Below, in pieces: positions 36,401-48,560 of a DNA stretch of 64,000 nucleotides. The stretch is taken from contig NC_135003.1 of NCBI RefSeq assembly GCF_051020985.1, positions 3,806,001 to 3,870,000 on the forward strand. The letters are read 5' to 3'. The number at the start of each line of letters is the position of its first letter. Position 1 is the stretch's first letter. Made by a program: the position numbers and the translations under genes. The notes below the pieces were generated by a model. It was not told where the DNA came from and ran no database searches. It saw nothing but the letters and a program-made list of their open reading frames with translations. This DNA comes from Nomia melanderi (lineage: Eukaryota > Arthropoda > Insecta > Hymenoptera > Halictidae).

Positions 36401-37120
36401 ACGCGTTACAATTCGCGGTGTAAACGATTCGCAGCCAGCGTTTGTCGAGCCGGAGCCCGTACACGCGCGTAACACACAAAGAATTCGATACAATGGGGAA
36501 ATCACTTGCAGTAGAGGCATATACAAGCCAGGCGGCGGCGGCGGCGGCGACGGCGGCAGGCGCGGGGACCCGCGAGCGGTCGCCGGTTTTTACGCGCAAG
36601 CAAAATTACTCGTGCAACGCGTGTTTTCCTGTCCACGTTTTCTCCCCTTTCTTTGCCAGGCAAGCCGTACGCATGGTCGAGCCACCGAGTCCGGGATATT
36701 GATCAATTAGGAAAAATTCATGTTGAATGGTACGCCGACTTGCGAAATCAATTTGAACGAGAGGGACAGAGCCAAAGGAAGGGAAAGAGAGAAAAAGGGA
36801 ACGGCAGGGAAAGGAAATACGTGAATAGAACGTATTCGGATGTTGCTTGTTTTCATCAAATATATTGAAACGACGACCATCTCCCTCGGCTATCTCTGAA
36901 TTGGCGGTCCCCGCGTGTTCGGTTTGGACATTTTTTGGGCCTTTTTAAACGGTGCATGGGCTGCATACCGCCGCGCAAGTAAACGTAAATTGCTCGAAGC
37001 CTCTGTCCAAAGGCGGCGGATCGCGTGGAAAAGGATGGTATCGTGGAATCACGCGATTCCAGCTATTCGACTCATTGTTAATCTGTTAACGATGCTTATT
37101 AAAATCGGAAACACGCGACG
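36401..37120. promoter_or_regulatory. CpG-rich island with (GGC)n tract
   Basis: The island contains a (GGC)n run (36531-36560) and a purine-rich patch at 36755-36815. Around 36636-36659 a pyrimidine tract ending in CCAG looks like a splice acceptor, but all three downstream frames close soon or lack a donor. The alanine-rich frame created by the GGC run (36442-36702) is not convincing as a gene. Confidence 0.35.
36531..36560. repeat. (GGC)n trinucleotide repeat
   Basis: Six perfect GGC units are followed by GAC and two to three more units. Confidence 0.85.
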
Positions 37121-38500
37121 CTTGTCATTGCCCAATTGGGATTTTCTGCTCCTAGTTTTTCTCGTGGAACCGGTTCGCTCTAATCACTTTGTTCGTAGCT
37201 TTTCGAAGCAACAAGTTTTTAAGCTATTCTTAGTCTGGAATTGCTTGATTATTGCGCAAATGATTGGTCATTTCCAGCGATCTTATAATTTATACTTTAT
37301 TATTCAATTATTAAGTATGTCAATAATCGAATTCAAATACGCGTACGGTTTGTCGTATGAAATTTCATGAAGAATTACAAAATCAAGCTACTTTCGACAC
37401 GTGTGTGTACCATAAGTACAAAACTATTCAAATGTGCTGTTTAAATTATTAAATGTTGTAGTTTAATATATTTTAATGTAGTTTTAATATTAATTTACGA
37501 CCAACTCTAAGATCGATGACAATTGTTCTATAATAAATTGATGCGCTAATTATTTAATATTCAAATAATTTCTTCAAATATTGCACCTTTCGTTCATTTA
37601 ATCAAATTGTTCGCTGACAAAATTTATTTTCCCTCGATTCTGATTTGGTATATTGATACTGCAGCAGTTTTGAGTGTCTTTCAATTGGCCAAAAATTCGT
37701 GACCACACGTACCCTTACAAGCGTTCGATAACAATGAACTATAATAGAAAGCAACGGTGAGACCCCTTCATGAGTGGTTCGTTCGCCTTCTTTCCTGCTT
37801 GGTTATGCTTGTTTTAAAATCACCATCATTATGTTCTCGAATTCCGCTCTCCCAGAAACACTCATTACACTCCCCTGAGACGAAAAAAAAGAAAGGGATC
37901 CTTGAATGACTCTGGGAGCTTTAAATTAACCGCGCGAAACCTCGACATATTTGAGTTTCGATCGAAACGTGACCAAGTCGCTTGTGGAATATAATTTTCA
38001 ATAAATGGTATTGTTGAAATTGTTTTGCATATATAAAAGATAATTTTTTGTAAATAAGTTTAAAAGACGAATTAAACTGAAATTCGTATGAAACAATAGA
38101 CAAAATTATTCGTATAGTATAAATGTAGAATCCAGAAGATTACTTTTTACATTATGCGTTACAATTAAATACGAATATGATATATGTTAAATATTCAACT
38201 AACCTTACGTTAATCAAATGCTTAACATATTCTCTCAGGGAATTTAACGGCACATTTCGTTTTATTAAATTAAATTTCATTAAATTATACATTGTTCATT
38301 TTATCCAACAATATCCCACTCTTTCCCAAAATATTTATACTAATATTTACTTGTATATCATCACAAATACTCATTTCGCATAGTTACAAAAAACGAGTAA
38401 CGTGTACCGACGATTTCTCATCCCATCGCTTCAACCACAGAAATCATCTTCAAATAAAATATTCGAAGAAAGAACCTCCAATTCGTGATACACCGCCAAA
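37121..38500. other. AT-rich stretch, nothing recognised
   Basis: A 151-codon frame (36915-37370) spans from the island into this region. It has scattered hydrophobic stretches but no splice signals and no recognisable domain. I regard it as chance. Confidence 0.4.
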
Positions 38501-40260
38501 AATATCTCCCAACAGTTTAGCAAACGCGGTCGCTAAAAAAGAAAATGCATCGCGATCGCAGACACGAAAGAAGAAAGACAAAATTCCGCGGACTCGGGCC
38601 GCGTTACGAATTCGCCGGCCGGATAATCTCCATCGGGTTTCGCGGGACTCGTGAGTCTCCGGATATCTTCGTGCAGCGTCGATTTCCGCGCTGATCGAGC
38701 GTGGCGCTCGAGTCGACCGGCCGCTCTCCTCGCGTTCGCAGTACGCGGCGGAACGTGAGCCAGCGTGTGGCGTGAGAGAAAGGATGATTTTTCCGGTGCA
38801 TCGGTTCAGGGAAAAAGGGCAACGTAGCTAGGCCAGGCTGTGCTGGTCCTCGAAATAAATTCCATCGTTCGCGCGTGTAACTAACTCGGTGCGCGAAGAT
38901 CAGCGTGCGCCCGCGAGCGCAAGCGTCGATCCGATTTTTGGTTCGCGGTGGTCGGTACGGACATTTTCAAATCCGAGTGGCGGGACCGGCACCGCGCGAA
39001 GTGGTTCCAGAAGCTGGGAACAGCGTTGCGTCGTCGCTCGTGAACGCGGAGACACGTGGTACCGGCTGAGATATCGGTTCCATGCACACGGGGTGAGTTC
39101 AGGCTAGAGCCTCCCGCACACATGTACGCATACACGCACAGATACACGAATACACAGGTCCACACATAGAGAACCGTTTACTTACCGACGATCACCGTTC
39201 GACGTCGAACGTCTTGGTCGCGTCGCGGTCACGTGACGCGTTGTTCGCCGCACGAAAGAAATTTCCACGCGTTCGTTCCACTTGCCGCGAGCCCTGCGTG
39301 GTGTGTCACCGGCGGCCGACAACACGCGAATCAAACGTTGTTTCGATGCATTTTCTTCTACGTCGCGTGGAATCAGCTCGTTCGGCGTGCACGCGCGGAC
39401 GCCTTTTCGATCGACGTTCGCACGTCGTCACGCGATCGTCGTCGTGGTACGCTCAGCGGGGAAACATTTTCCACGATTGTCCGTTGATCGCGCAGATTCT
39501 TAGCGACGGTTGACACGCGTGCACCCGAGAACGGATCTTTGAACGGACTGTGTGTGCTGTTGGACTCTCGAAGGACCGAGAGCTGCTCCTGCACGGTCTC
39601 TAGCCGTTACGGGACCGTCGCGGGAACTATTTTGTCGACGTGGAAGAACGTCAACGGTGCTTCGATACCACCGAGTGATAATCCGTTTCCCGTGCTGCTC
39701 CTCCGCTGGCCGTCTCCGGCTCAAACAATTTTTCACCGACGCGCAGCTTAACCTTGCGCGTATGTGTATACACGCGCGTGCTATGTGCCGTTCCATTTTT
39801 TTTCCTCCTGTGACTGCTCGGTGTTGGCCGCGCGCGCGGTATCAAAGGTGAACAGAGTCAGGTTAAATATCGCCCGGTAAACAACAAGAGAGCGGTCAGA
39901 CGGCAAGAGAGAGAGAGAGTGTGTGTGTGTGAGAGAGAGAGAGGACCTCTCCGGGACGCGCACAATAGAGGAGAAATCAGCGACGGTCGTTTTTCGGTAT
40001 GCCGATGCCAATGGGCGCCGTTGTTGCGTCGCTAACAAACGGGGACAATGCTATTGGCTGACTACCAATAAGTCAACGACGAACCTCGCCGTATCTGCGA
40101 ATTCACAGCGGCGTCGTCTCGTGCGTGTAAGTGTTCACCAACTTGTTTACATCCGTTTTTTCGTTACCCTTTATACACGGCTGCAGATATACCGCGACGC
40201 GTTATAAGACTGGAACCGTTCAGCGAAATGGTAGCATGCCGGACTTTCTTAGCCTCGTGG
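38501..40260. promoter_or_regulatory. Large CpG island, candidate bidirectional or alternative promoter
   Basis: About 1.75 kb has very high CpG density, second only to the 3-6 kb region. A strong plus-strand donor (CGT|GTAAGTGTT, 40126|40127) lies near its right edge. A strong minus-strand donor (TCG|GTAAGTAAAC, reading off 39186 to 39180) faces the other way. First exons of divergent transcripts, or untranslated alternative first exons, would explain this. The many overlapping frames of 60-99 codons on all strands are typical of GC-rich non-coding DNA. Confidence 0.4.
39906..39943. repeat. (GA)n(GT)n(GA)n microsatellite
   Basis: A GA run passes into a GT run and back into GA within a CpG island; the GAGAG units are potential GAGA-factor sites. 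Confidence 0.9.
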
Positions 40261-40920
40261 GAACGAGACGGAAGAAAATAGCGTCGTTTTTTCAGCTGTT
40301 GAAGATCTTTTCTTGTTTTTCAACGTTCTTATCAACACGGTCACCGTCAGCCGGAGTTTCCAAATTACTTGAAAACAGTTGTAAGAAAATAGGCATCGGA
40401 TCAACATGTTTAGTTACATAGGTAGTAGCTATATGACAGTGTTACTTGAGAGCTACAATACGAAACTATAATAATGATACGATAATAATCAATTTTAACA
40501 TATTTTGGCTTTGTTATGAAACAATAAGTAATATTATGCAAAACGCTCAAAATTCTTGTGGCAGTCAACTTGTTCAACGAGAAGTACATAATCGTGGATT
40601 GGTTATTCGTGGGACGTTATTTTGACTTGATTACGTTGACGTTTTGGCCATATTGTGGAAGGCTCCCTAATGTTTCAATAACTGTTAGTACTATAAATTT
40701 AATAATCATAATTGAAAGAATAATAATTTATCACAATTTGTATGTAAATATAAAACAAAAATTATGGTGTTAGAAACAATAATGTTGAACACTTATCGAA
40801 GAGTACAGGTTATGCGTAAACGTAATATCTTTTGCATACTTCGAATTATGTAGAACATTAAGCACTGGTATCAACTTACCTGAATGTGTTGATTATTTAA
40901 CACGGAGATAGCCGATGCTT
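40261..40920. other. AT-rich spacer with a consensus minus-strand donor
   Basis: Reading the minus strand, TTCAG|GTAAGTTG (exon side at 40880 and above) is a near-perfect 5' splice site. The upstream sequence on that strand is not pyrimidine-rich and has no clear open frame, so it may be a non-coding exon end or chance. Confidence 0.3.
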
Positions 40921-41570
40921 TTCACGTTACATTGTATTTACATTCACGAAATAAATATCCGCGGAGGAAATAACGGTTTCGTAAACGGTTTCGTAGGAAA
41001 CCGAAGTGTACGAACGTTAGCCATTTTATCGGTTTGAATAAATCGTTTTGTATCGAAAGTCAGTTTGCTCGCGTGGTCCCTTCATAAAATACGAATAAAC
41101 GCGCGTAATGTTTTCAAGTTAAACGTTGCGATACAATTTACGTTATATGCGATACTTTCGAGCGGGAAGTAAAACATTGTAACGAGGTGTTAGGTCGAAC
41201 TTTCGAGGAACGTTGAAATTGCGCAAAGACTGACCGGTGCATTTTTTTAAATTGTAGCGTAATTTTCATATTGCACCACTTTTTGTCCCTGACCGAACCG
41301 GAAATCGCCTTTGACGGTTTCGGACCGCGTGTCGGCACGAAATAAAGTCCGCGGATCAATTGTCCTGCCGACGCCATTGAGCGTTCGCCGCTATCTTCAG
41401 ACCATTCTAAACACGCCTCTAAGATATCGCTGCCCGTACACCCGGGATTTAGGTCACTTTTGCAAGTTTCGTAACCGTCGACGCCGTCGGATAACCGGGT
41501 ACTTCGGACCACATGAACTATGCGGGTTCTGTTCGTTTTCTTTTTTCCCCCTTTTTTCATTTCTTCTTTT
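40921..41570. other. CpG-rich island
   Basis: It includes a direct 12-bp tandem (AACGGTTTCGTA twice, 40972-40995) followed by GGAAACC, so the block can also form a small hairpin. The 140-codon minus-strand frame (41138-41560) shows no motif. Confidence 0.3.
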
Positions 41571-42640
41571 TGAACGCAAGATTTAGGCTGCGCTTATGAA
41601 AGATAATGAATCCAATAGCCACAGAAAAATATAGTTGTACGATATTACAAAGATTCGTAGGTCTTGAACTACGTTGGTATTAGTAGGAAGAATCTTGCTC
41701 TCTAATTTACAAAAGTAATTCCTGTTTTTATAGATTTTTAGAAGAATATAAAGAACAAGTTAATTAAATGTGTCATTAACATGTCTCAGTGTGTTTGTTT
41801 CCTTATAATTTACAGACTTGAGAGTTCTGTAAATCCATAAGTATTTAGAATTTTAGAATGAAATATACCGTTGAGTACACAAAGAATAATATTTCCGACT
41901 TTATAGTTCACTGTAACGGTATGTTCACATTTAACTTTCACTCCCATATCTTCCATCGCCATCGGACAATTTGAATTTCTTCCATTGTCAAGCCAAGGTG
42001 AATTCAAAGTAACAGAAAGTATTACTTCCATCATGATTTTTTCATCATACTATACAAATTCCGGGCCATTTGTATGCTGCTCATAGATCTTGATATACAA
42101 GTCACTTTGTAACATTATGTAAGTATTCACTTACGTTAAAAAGAAAAACGAATTGTTTCTAGCACTGTCACTGGGTATTTACATCTTAATAAACTTGTCT
42201 CTCCTACAGAGACAATTACTCGTTTAGAGACTATAGTTTCTCTTTGCATGCGTGTTCATTACTTTCTTATGCCTTCTAGAAGTGCTACCAATCACTAAAT
42301 TCCGTTGAATAGGTACCGAACAAAATGAAACTGCAACTAATAATATAAAAATAAAAATAAATACAAATACATAAAAGATACATAACAAAATGTTAACATT
42401 TATTTGCAAATAGTGTAAAAGTGTTCATAACCTGGGATAGAGCGTGATCAAAGGTGTCAAAGGCATAACTGACAGAAAATTAAATTATAATAAATGATTT
42501 TAAAATGGAAGTATTTAAATTTAATTTTATACTTGGAATTGTAAATTTGTTGGATATTACGATTGAAAAGTGCATGCTTAAATATTATTAAACGTTGTTC
42601 CTTTTGCACAGAAAAATTATATCAGCTCTGAAAGTTTTCA
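41571..42640. other. AT-rich stretch, nothing recognised
   Basis: No exon, RNA gene or repeat ends were found. Confidence 0.4.
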
Positions 42641-42887
42641 GTTATTCCATAACTTCAAGTGTCCTCACACTTCCGTCGTAATTGGGGATCCTTGTTGCTG
42701 CAACGAACCCTGCAAGGTCGTAAACACACTGTGAGCTTATTATCGTTCCTCCGCCAACAAATTCCTTCTCATCGCATTCGCCGCATTCATCTCATTTCCC
42801 GCGCGCTATTGACAATTGATTTTAAGCGACACTTGTTGCTGATCAAAGGGCGCAGTCATGCAGTTTGTACCGTTGGAACGGGTTTCG
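42641..42887 (+). other. Possible exon-like segment (acceptor to donor), weak
   Basis: GTTTTCAG before 42641 and TTTCG|GTAAGC at 42887|42888 could bound a 247-nt exon of higher GC than its surroundings. One frame is open from 42653 through the donor, but it has no recognisable domain and an in-frame stop just after the acceptor. If real it would be untranslated or use a later acceptor. Confidence 0.2.
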
Positions 42888-42899
42888 GTAAGCGTCGAG

Positions 42900-43790
42900 C
42901 AAATTATGTTTAATTCATCTCAAAATTAGTCGGTGTAATATTTTCTTCTGGAAACGAATGTGGCAAGAATACTGTGCGTTAAAATGCATGAAGAATGTGG
43001 ATTCTTGTTTCTTGGAAGCAACGATTTTTTATTTGTGAATTTTTACTTCTTTATTAATTGTTATTTATGGGACAACTAATTTTATAAAAACCACGTTTAC
43101 TAAAAGAATTATTATTTTTTTGTATTTTATACTTAATGATGCATTTTATAGATGATATTTTATACTGTATCAACATTTTGAAAACACTGATTCAGTTCTT
43201 GCACATACATCTGATTTCTCATTTCACTTTTTTTCTGTATAAAGCAGAATTGTATTTCATTGAATAACTAGTCAAATAACTAAGTTACTCGAATAAGCAT
43301 CTATTCATTATTCGAAGTGTTTGTGTTATCTATTGTGCATGCGTTTTGTTAGCTCCATCAAGCATTACAGCGATTACTCGTTCAAGCTTATTTATCTTGT
43401 TATTTGAATGAATATATAAAGAAGCCTACCACGAGAAAAGAATAATTACTATCCAAAAATGAAAAAAGCATTCAATCAATCAACATATACAAGTATCTAA
43501 CAAAAGAAAGTGTGCGTAAAAATATTAATAAGAGTTTGCAGATTGAGTCATCTAGTATGAAATCATCGAACACGTTGACTGCCACGATTATCGTCGGAGC
43601 TTCCAAATTCCTTGAAAACAAAGATAATAAGAAAGTTGATATCGAATAAAAATATGTAGTAACGTGAGTAATTAGGTATTAGTATAAGAACTTCGATGCT
43701 AAATCGCTAATTATTCTAATAGCAGTTGGCTAATATAAAAATCATCGGTCTCTTGATGATTAATAAGCGTGATGAACGGAAGTTGAAACG
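42900..43790. other. AT-rich stretch; possible fragment of a TTAA element
   Basis: At about 43566-43592 the string GAACACGTTGACTGCCACG resembles the terminus of the element at 46166 with its TTAA altered, but no partner end is visible. Nothing else is recognised. Confidence 0.3.
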
Positions 43791-44151
43791 GTTTGCGTCA
43801 AAGCAGCTGATCGTGAGATCCGGCTTCGCAAAAAAAACAATTTAGTTGCACGTGTTCGACGCGCGAACCGTTCGATAGTGAGTTCGTTAAAGATATTCCG
43901 CGGACGCACGGCCGCAATTGCCGGCAGAGGATGATTAAGCGAGACAAGGAAAACCTGTCGCTGGGTTGCCGAGCGCGAGTCGCTCGCAAAGGAAGTCGAG
44001 GACTGTCCTTCGCGTTCGTCGCTCTTGCTTTCAAGTGTGATTCAGCGTAATCCAAGGAAAGAGTGAAATCGATGCGATCTTGATGGACACGCGTCACTCC
44101 GCGAGCTGGGTAGATTGTACTAGTACCGATTCAGCTAGAACCGATATTAAG
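43791..44151 (+). other. CpG-rich island ending in a donor-like site
   Basis: The GC-rich block terminates at ATTAAG|GTAAATG (44151|44152), a fair donor, so an untranslated alternative first exon on the plus strand is possible. No credible coding frame is present. Confidence 0.3.
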
Positions 44152-44210
44152 GTAAATGCGTCGACAACTAACCTTTTGAAGCTGTAAGGACAATATGTTT
44201 GTATTTAAAA

Positions 44211-44317
44211 TTATAAATTACTCATTTAGTAATTCAAATATATTTATAGTATAGATTGTAAATTACTGACCTAATAATTAAAATATATTTATATTACAAA
44301 TTATAAATATAATTATG
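44211..44317. repeat. 45-bp AT-rich tandem repeat, two copies plus a partial third
   Basis: Units start at 44211, 44256 and 44301 (TTATAAATTACT, TTGTAAATTACT, TTATAAATATAA). They share the AAATATATTTATA core. Copies differ at several positions, so the duplication is not recent. Confidence 0.75.
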
Positions 44318-44499
44318 TATAAATATCAAATGTTTATAGTTGCGCTTAGTTTATTGGTACGTTTATCTTACGAAAAGAAAATAATTAAGTTCTTCTCAGT
44401 TTAATGACGAATAAATCGTCTTATACATCTCTCTCATTCTCCTGTGGTTCCGTCTGTTTCCTCGTACATTTTTCTCTCTTTCTTTCCCGATAGCCTCAT

Positions 44500-44918
44500 T
44501 ATATCTTCGTTTTATTCGGTCCTCTCCCATGTTTGACCGTTTGTTTCATATTTTCACGCTCGCGACAAGCGTCTCCTTCCTTCAGCCTTCTTCGTTTTCC
44601 CCTCCCGCGCTGCCGACGACGGCGTCGGGCAACGACGACGAAACCGACACATGTATGTTGCAGCAGTGCAGCCTGCTAATTCGTCGTGCAGAAATATCTC
44701 GAGCTCTCGTCTGCGACCGCGGGCCGCGGCACTCGGATCGTTATTGTGAATTTCGTCCTCCTAGAAATAAACTTCTCGAACACGCTGCAACGCTGAACGA
44801 CCGCGAGGCCGACGATCCTTCTCCGTCAGTCTTTCACTGTCCGTATTAAGGTCGTCGCGCGCGCGTCGGCCGACGAAGCATGGTGAATCGAATGGATCGT
44901 TTTGTACACCGTCGAACC
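44500..44918. other. CpG-rich island with CT-rich left edge
   Basis: A pyrimidine-rich segment (44420-44600) precedes a GC-rich core. A 106-codon plus-strand frame (44529-44849) has no recognisable domain and no splice boundaries. Confidence 0.3.
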
Positions 44919-45156
44919 TTAACCCTTTGCGCTTCGAGTTCCTCTTACGTTTTCCTTTTGTATTATTCTCATACTATTTCTTGTGTTTTACTTGAAACAT
45001 ATTTTGAAAGATGCAATGGGAAACAGTGAAAACAATTGTTTTTACTGACACTATTGAAAATATTATAAGACCAATTGAAAATGCCTCGACAGAGAAGCGC
45101 ATTTTTTCATCAATCTGATGTCAAATCACATTCCACATGGGAGTGCAAAAGATTAA
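44919..45156. mobile_element. piggyBac-type MITE, TTAACCCTTTGCRC family (238 bp)
   Basis: TTAA is at both borders. The left end is TTAACCCTTTGCGCTTC and the right end read inward is TTAATCTTTTGCACTCCC. The interior is AT-rich and has no transposase frame. The termini fit piggyBac-derived MITEs. Confidence 0.7.
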
Positions 45157-46165
45157 GGCATTTTTTATTCTATGCGTTTTGTACGTTGTGTACTTTTTAC
45201 GAATTGCTTTACGTTATATTACACGCAATATGAATTTCAATGTGTGAATTATTTGTTGGGAGATGTCATTTTTAAACAGATAAACTAATTGTAAAAAACA
45301 AATGATAACAGATCAATTTGTAAATGACAATAACAAAAAAAACCATTGCAGTATGTTGTAACTTAAATTACAATAAATTTAAATATCCAAATATATATTT
45401 TCCGCACAGTCCATATATTTATTTTGCATTTGCATAAACATCTATAATTTAGTATCGACTTTCGTATTTTTGCAAAATTGAGTTGCATTTACGTAAGAAA
45501 ACTTGAAACCTAAAAACAAAATCCGCATACTGATCGCAAGTGGAACTACATCGAGACCATTATCTGGGAACACAGAATTCTAACAATTACCGACTGTTCA
45601 CTGAACTCTCAACATGTTAGGAGGTTGAATGGGAAATATAGCGCGCCGGTGAGGTGAAATCAGCAGTCGAGTGTCCCAACACCGAGGAAAGGTCTATCTT
45701 CAGTTCATTTATTTCACGACATGACACAGAGACTTACCCCATAAATTTAATTCTAAGAATTGGCGGAGATAAAACGCGACCACTATGCGGATAACACACG
45801 CGTTTGAAATCTAAAACTGATTCAGGTCAGTAACGGTTTTCTGACACGGCTTGCTTTCCTTTGGCGTTTAACCTTTTCACTTTGAGTAACGCGTATACTT
45901 GTCCTAGACTTCTGGACATTGACCGAAGTGATATTTACTTTTCGAAATTCTTCTGTACAGTCACCACTAAAAAGAATGTTCAAGTGTAAATATAAAATAT
46001 CAAAAATGTTCATAAAATGGCCACGGAAATGGCTACAAAGTGGTCACGAAAGCACAAGCAAACTTATTATTGGACCGTATCCAAAACTTTGTTTTCAAGA
46101 GTACCATACTTTCCAAATTTTCTAAAGACACGTCGAGGCATGATTGAACTATTGCATACTATTTG
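45157..46165. other. AT-rich stretch, nothing recognised
   Basis: A small GC-richer patch lies at about 45630-45690. No exon or paired repeats were found. Confidence 0.4.
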
Positions 46166-46403
46166 TTAACACGTTGAATGCCGCACGATTTCATAGAGCA
46201 AAATGCACAAAATGGAACAAATATAATATTAAATCATTTGATTGAATTGCATTATTATTATTGCACGTTCAGCTAGCTGAATGTCAACGAATTAAATAGA
46301 ATTATTTATAATATGGAAATGTTTTCGAGTAATAATCGTTTAATTGAGTGAACTCAATTTGGTTGGAGGTCACCGGTGACTCTCGTGGCATTCACCGTGT
46401 TAA
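46166..46403. mobile_element. piggyBac-type MITE, TTAACACGTTGAATGCC family (238 bp)
   Basis: The left end is TTAACACGTTGAATGCCGC and the right end read inward is TTAACACGGTGAATGCCACG, giving a near-perfect terminal repeat of about 18 bp with TTAA at both borders. A subterminal palindrome (GGTCACCGGTGACT, 46367-46380) lies near the right end. Non-coding. Confidence 0.88.
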
Positions 46404-47406
46404 ATTTGAAAAATTTACTATTCCCTCCAAAAAGTCTGCAGTGAAAGGGTTATAGAAATAAAGAAGCTTAAGTAGAACCTGCGCAAACACGAAAGAGCTG
46501 TTTTCTCAGTGCGCAGTTCAGCGGTAAATGAGCCGTTTATGGTGATAAAGGCATCGTAGTAAGGCGCCCTTTTGCAACCACTCCACAGACGTTACGCCGA
46601 AATGCGTGGCGAAGAGAGGCGCCGCGACCGAAGCGAATTTATTCGAAGCTTTTCCTCTGTCGGATAAGCAACGGTGCTTAACGATTCAGTATATAAGTGT
46701 AATCGATATAAATGTGGCAGCTGTGTCAGCCACCTTGTATTCCATCGAGCACAAGTTTTTTATCTGACAAGAGAATTCCTGTAACTCGAAAATTCTTTTT
46801 TTGTTTTAACCTTTAAGATTTATAGAATCTTCAATTAACATAAGTTCTCTTTATCATTACCTTGTTGCTTTTCCATTTTCCTTTTAACTATTTTCAATTG
46901 TTCATTTTCCAGTGTTTGCGATGCTTTACCTCGTTGCAGTTTAATTTTCGCGCGACACAGTCGAATCCTCATTCATTTTCACGAATGTAATCTCTGAGTT
47001 ACATAACCCGAGGAAATTTGAGCCACGATCAGTAGTCTAATTTCAATATTTAGAACAGAGGTACAGATACAATGAGTCACAGTTCCTTCCATTTAATCCT
47101 CGTATGACGAATGCAGGATCGTTCCGGTCCAGCAGCTGCAGTAGCCATATTTATACGCATATTTTCTTGCTTACTAATTTATATGATTACATACACTGTA
47201 ATTTATTATATAATTTCCCCTTGAAACTTTTACACGTCGAACGTTCTGCCCGGTCCACTTTAACTCAGAGCTTTAAAAATTTCATCTAATTACTCAGCTT
47301 CTGGCAACTTTCTCAGCGTCTAATTTAAATCGTTCGCATTAGGCGTATAAGAATTAAACGCTTGCCAAATACTCTGAAATGATTAAACAAGAACATTACA
47401 TCGTCG
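46404..47406. other. Small CpG island (about 46480-46740) and AT-rich DNA
   Basis: The CpG-rich part has no splice-bounded frame. The rest is AT-rich with nothing recognised. Confidence 0.35.
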
Positions 47407-47660
47407 TTAACCAGTAAACTGTGGGATTTAGTTTCAAAAATCTCTCATTGTATGCGCAACAAAGTCAAGCAATGAAATATATACTCGTCAGATGCAGTGC
47501 AAATGTACCTATAACATATTCTAACGAAAAACTAAAACAAAACGAAGAAGACTTACACGTGTATCTGAGCAAATAAATAATTCATCATTCAAGAGATTAG
47601 TCTCATTTTGAGTTTTCAGATGATGCGTATACTCGTTAAACGTAGTTGTTAACTGGTTAA
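47407..47660 (+). mobile_element. piggyBac-type MITE, TTAACCAGTTAAC family, copy 2 (254 bp)
   Basis: It starts TTAACCAGTAAACTGTGG and ends TTGTTAACTGGTTAA. It is collinear with the copy at 34551 across its whole length (ATCTCTCATTGTATGCGC, CAAATGTACCTA, ACGAAAAACTAAA, ATGATGCGTATACTCG). TTAA borders both ends. Non-coding. Confidence 0.88.
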
Positions 47661-47739
47661 TAAGTAAACCAACATCGATGCAAGCCGAAAAATGAAAAAT
47701 ACACCAAACTCACTTCGAACCACAAGAATCGAAAGAATC

Positions 47740-48560
47740 GACAATTAAAACACAGTGGACCTAATCATCGTTTTCATAGCCCTAAAAAACCACGTCCCCT
47801 TTCTAAGAGCCGAGGAACGAGAAGCCATTGACATAAACGCCGGCGGAGAATGTCGGCGGATATGCAAAGTGGAAATTATCAGTGGCTACCTGGAAGTGGC
47901 AGCGGCTGCTCGTTGTGTATGTGGGAAATCGGGCCGAGGATCATTATTCCTCTTCCCCTTCTTTTGCATTGCAGAAAAGCAGATCGTTCTTGTGGCAACG
48001 CTATAATAAAAGGGCGAATGGTGCCTTCGCGGTGCGATTACGTCACTGGTCGCCGGTCGGCATAGCTCCGCGGCGGTGAAATTGACGATGATTCGTCGCC
48101 GTTCCCGCGCGTTGACTCACCGCACCTACCTCTTCGCTCGTCTCTCGTTTCTCTTCTCTTTTGCTCTTCCTCCCTCCTTCACGCCGATCCTTCACCTTCT
48201 CCTTCTTATCCTCATTCTCATTCTGATTTCCCGTCTTCCTCTCTCGCGCGATGACTCCGTCTTGCTTTCTCGTGTTCGCTTCCCCAGCTGGTGTCTCCCT
48301 TCCCGGCCATTCTTTATCCTTTTTTATCGCCTTCTTCTTCCATGAACCGACCGGAAATCGTTGTCGCGTTCCCGGCTGCGGTTGTCGACGCCGTTAAAAG
48401 CGCCACGTGTGATACGTTCGTTTGCTCGAAGGAAGGTGGCGAACCTAATTGCGAACGATTTTAATTGACGTTCCACTGGTACCAGTTTCGGACTTTCCGA
48501 TTACCGAGCGTTGCCTGTTACCAGTCGATTGGCAGTTCTGGGGAAATGTTTAATGTAGCG
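47740..48560. promoter_or_regulatory. CpG-rich island with long CT tract
   Basis: A GC-rich left half (47820-48100) is followed by a CT-rich block (48125-48345) and then CpG-rich DNA. The frames of 65-89 codons are by-products of this composition. Confidence 0.35.

Noticed and set aside
36442..36702. Alanine-stretch frame (MSSRS...AAAAAAT)
   Set aside because: The alanine run is simply the GGC repeat. The rest has no recognisable domain and the frame ends soon after an acceptor-like site.
36915..37370. 151-codon plus-strand frame
   Set aside because: The long open run crosses from CpG-rich into AT-rich DNA without a change in frame quality, shows no family motif, and has no acceptor or promoter that would place it in a transcript.
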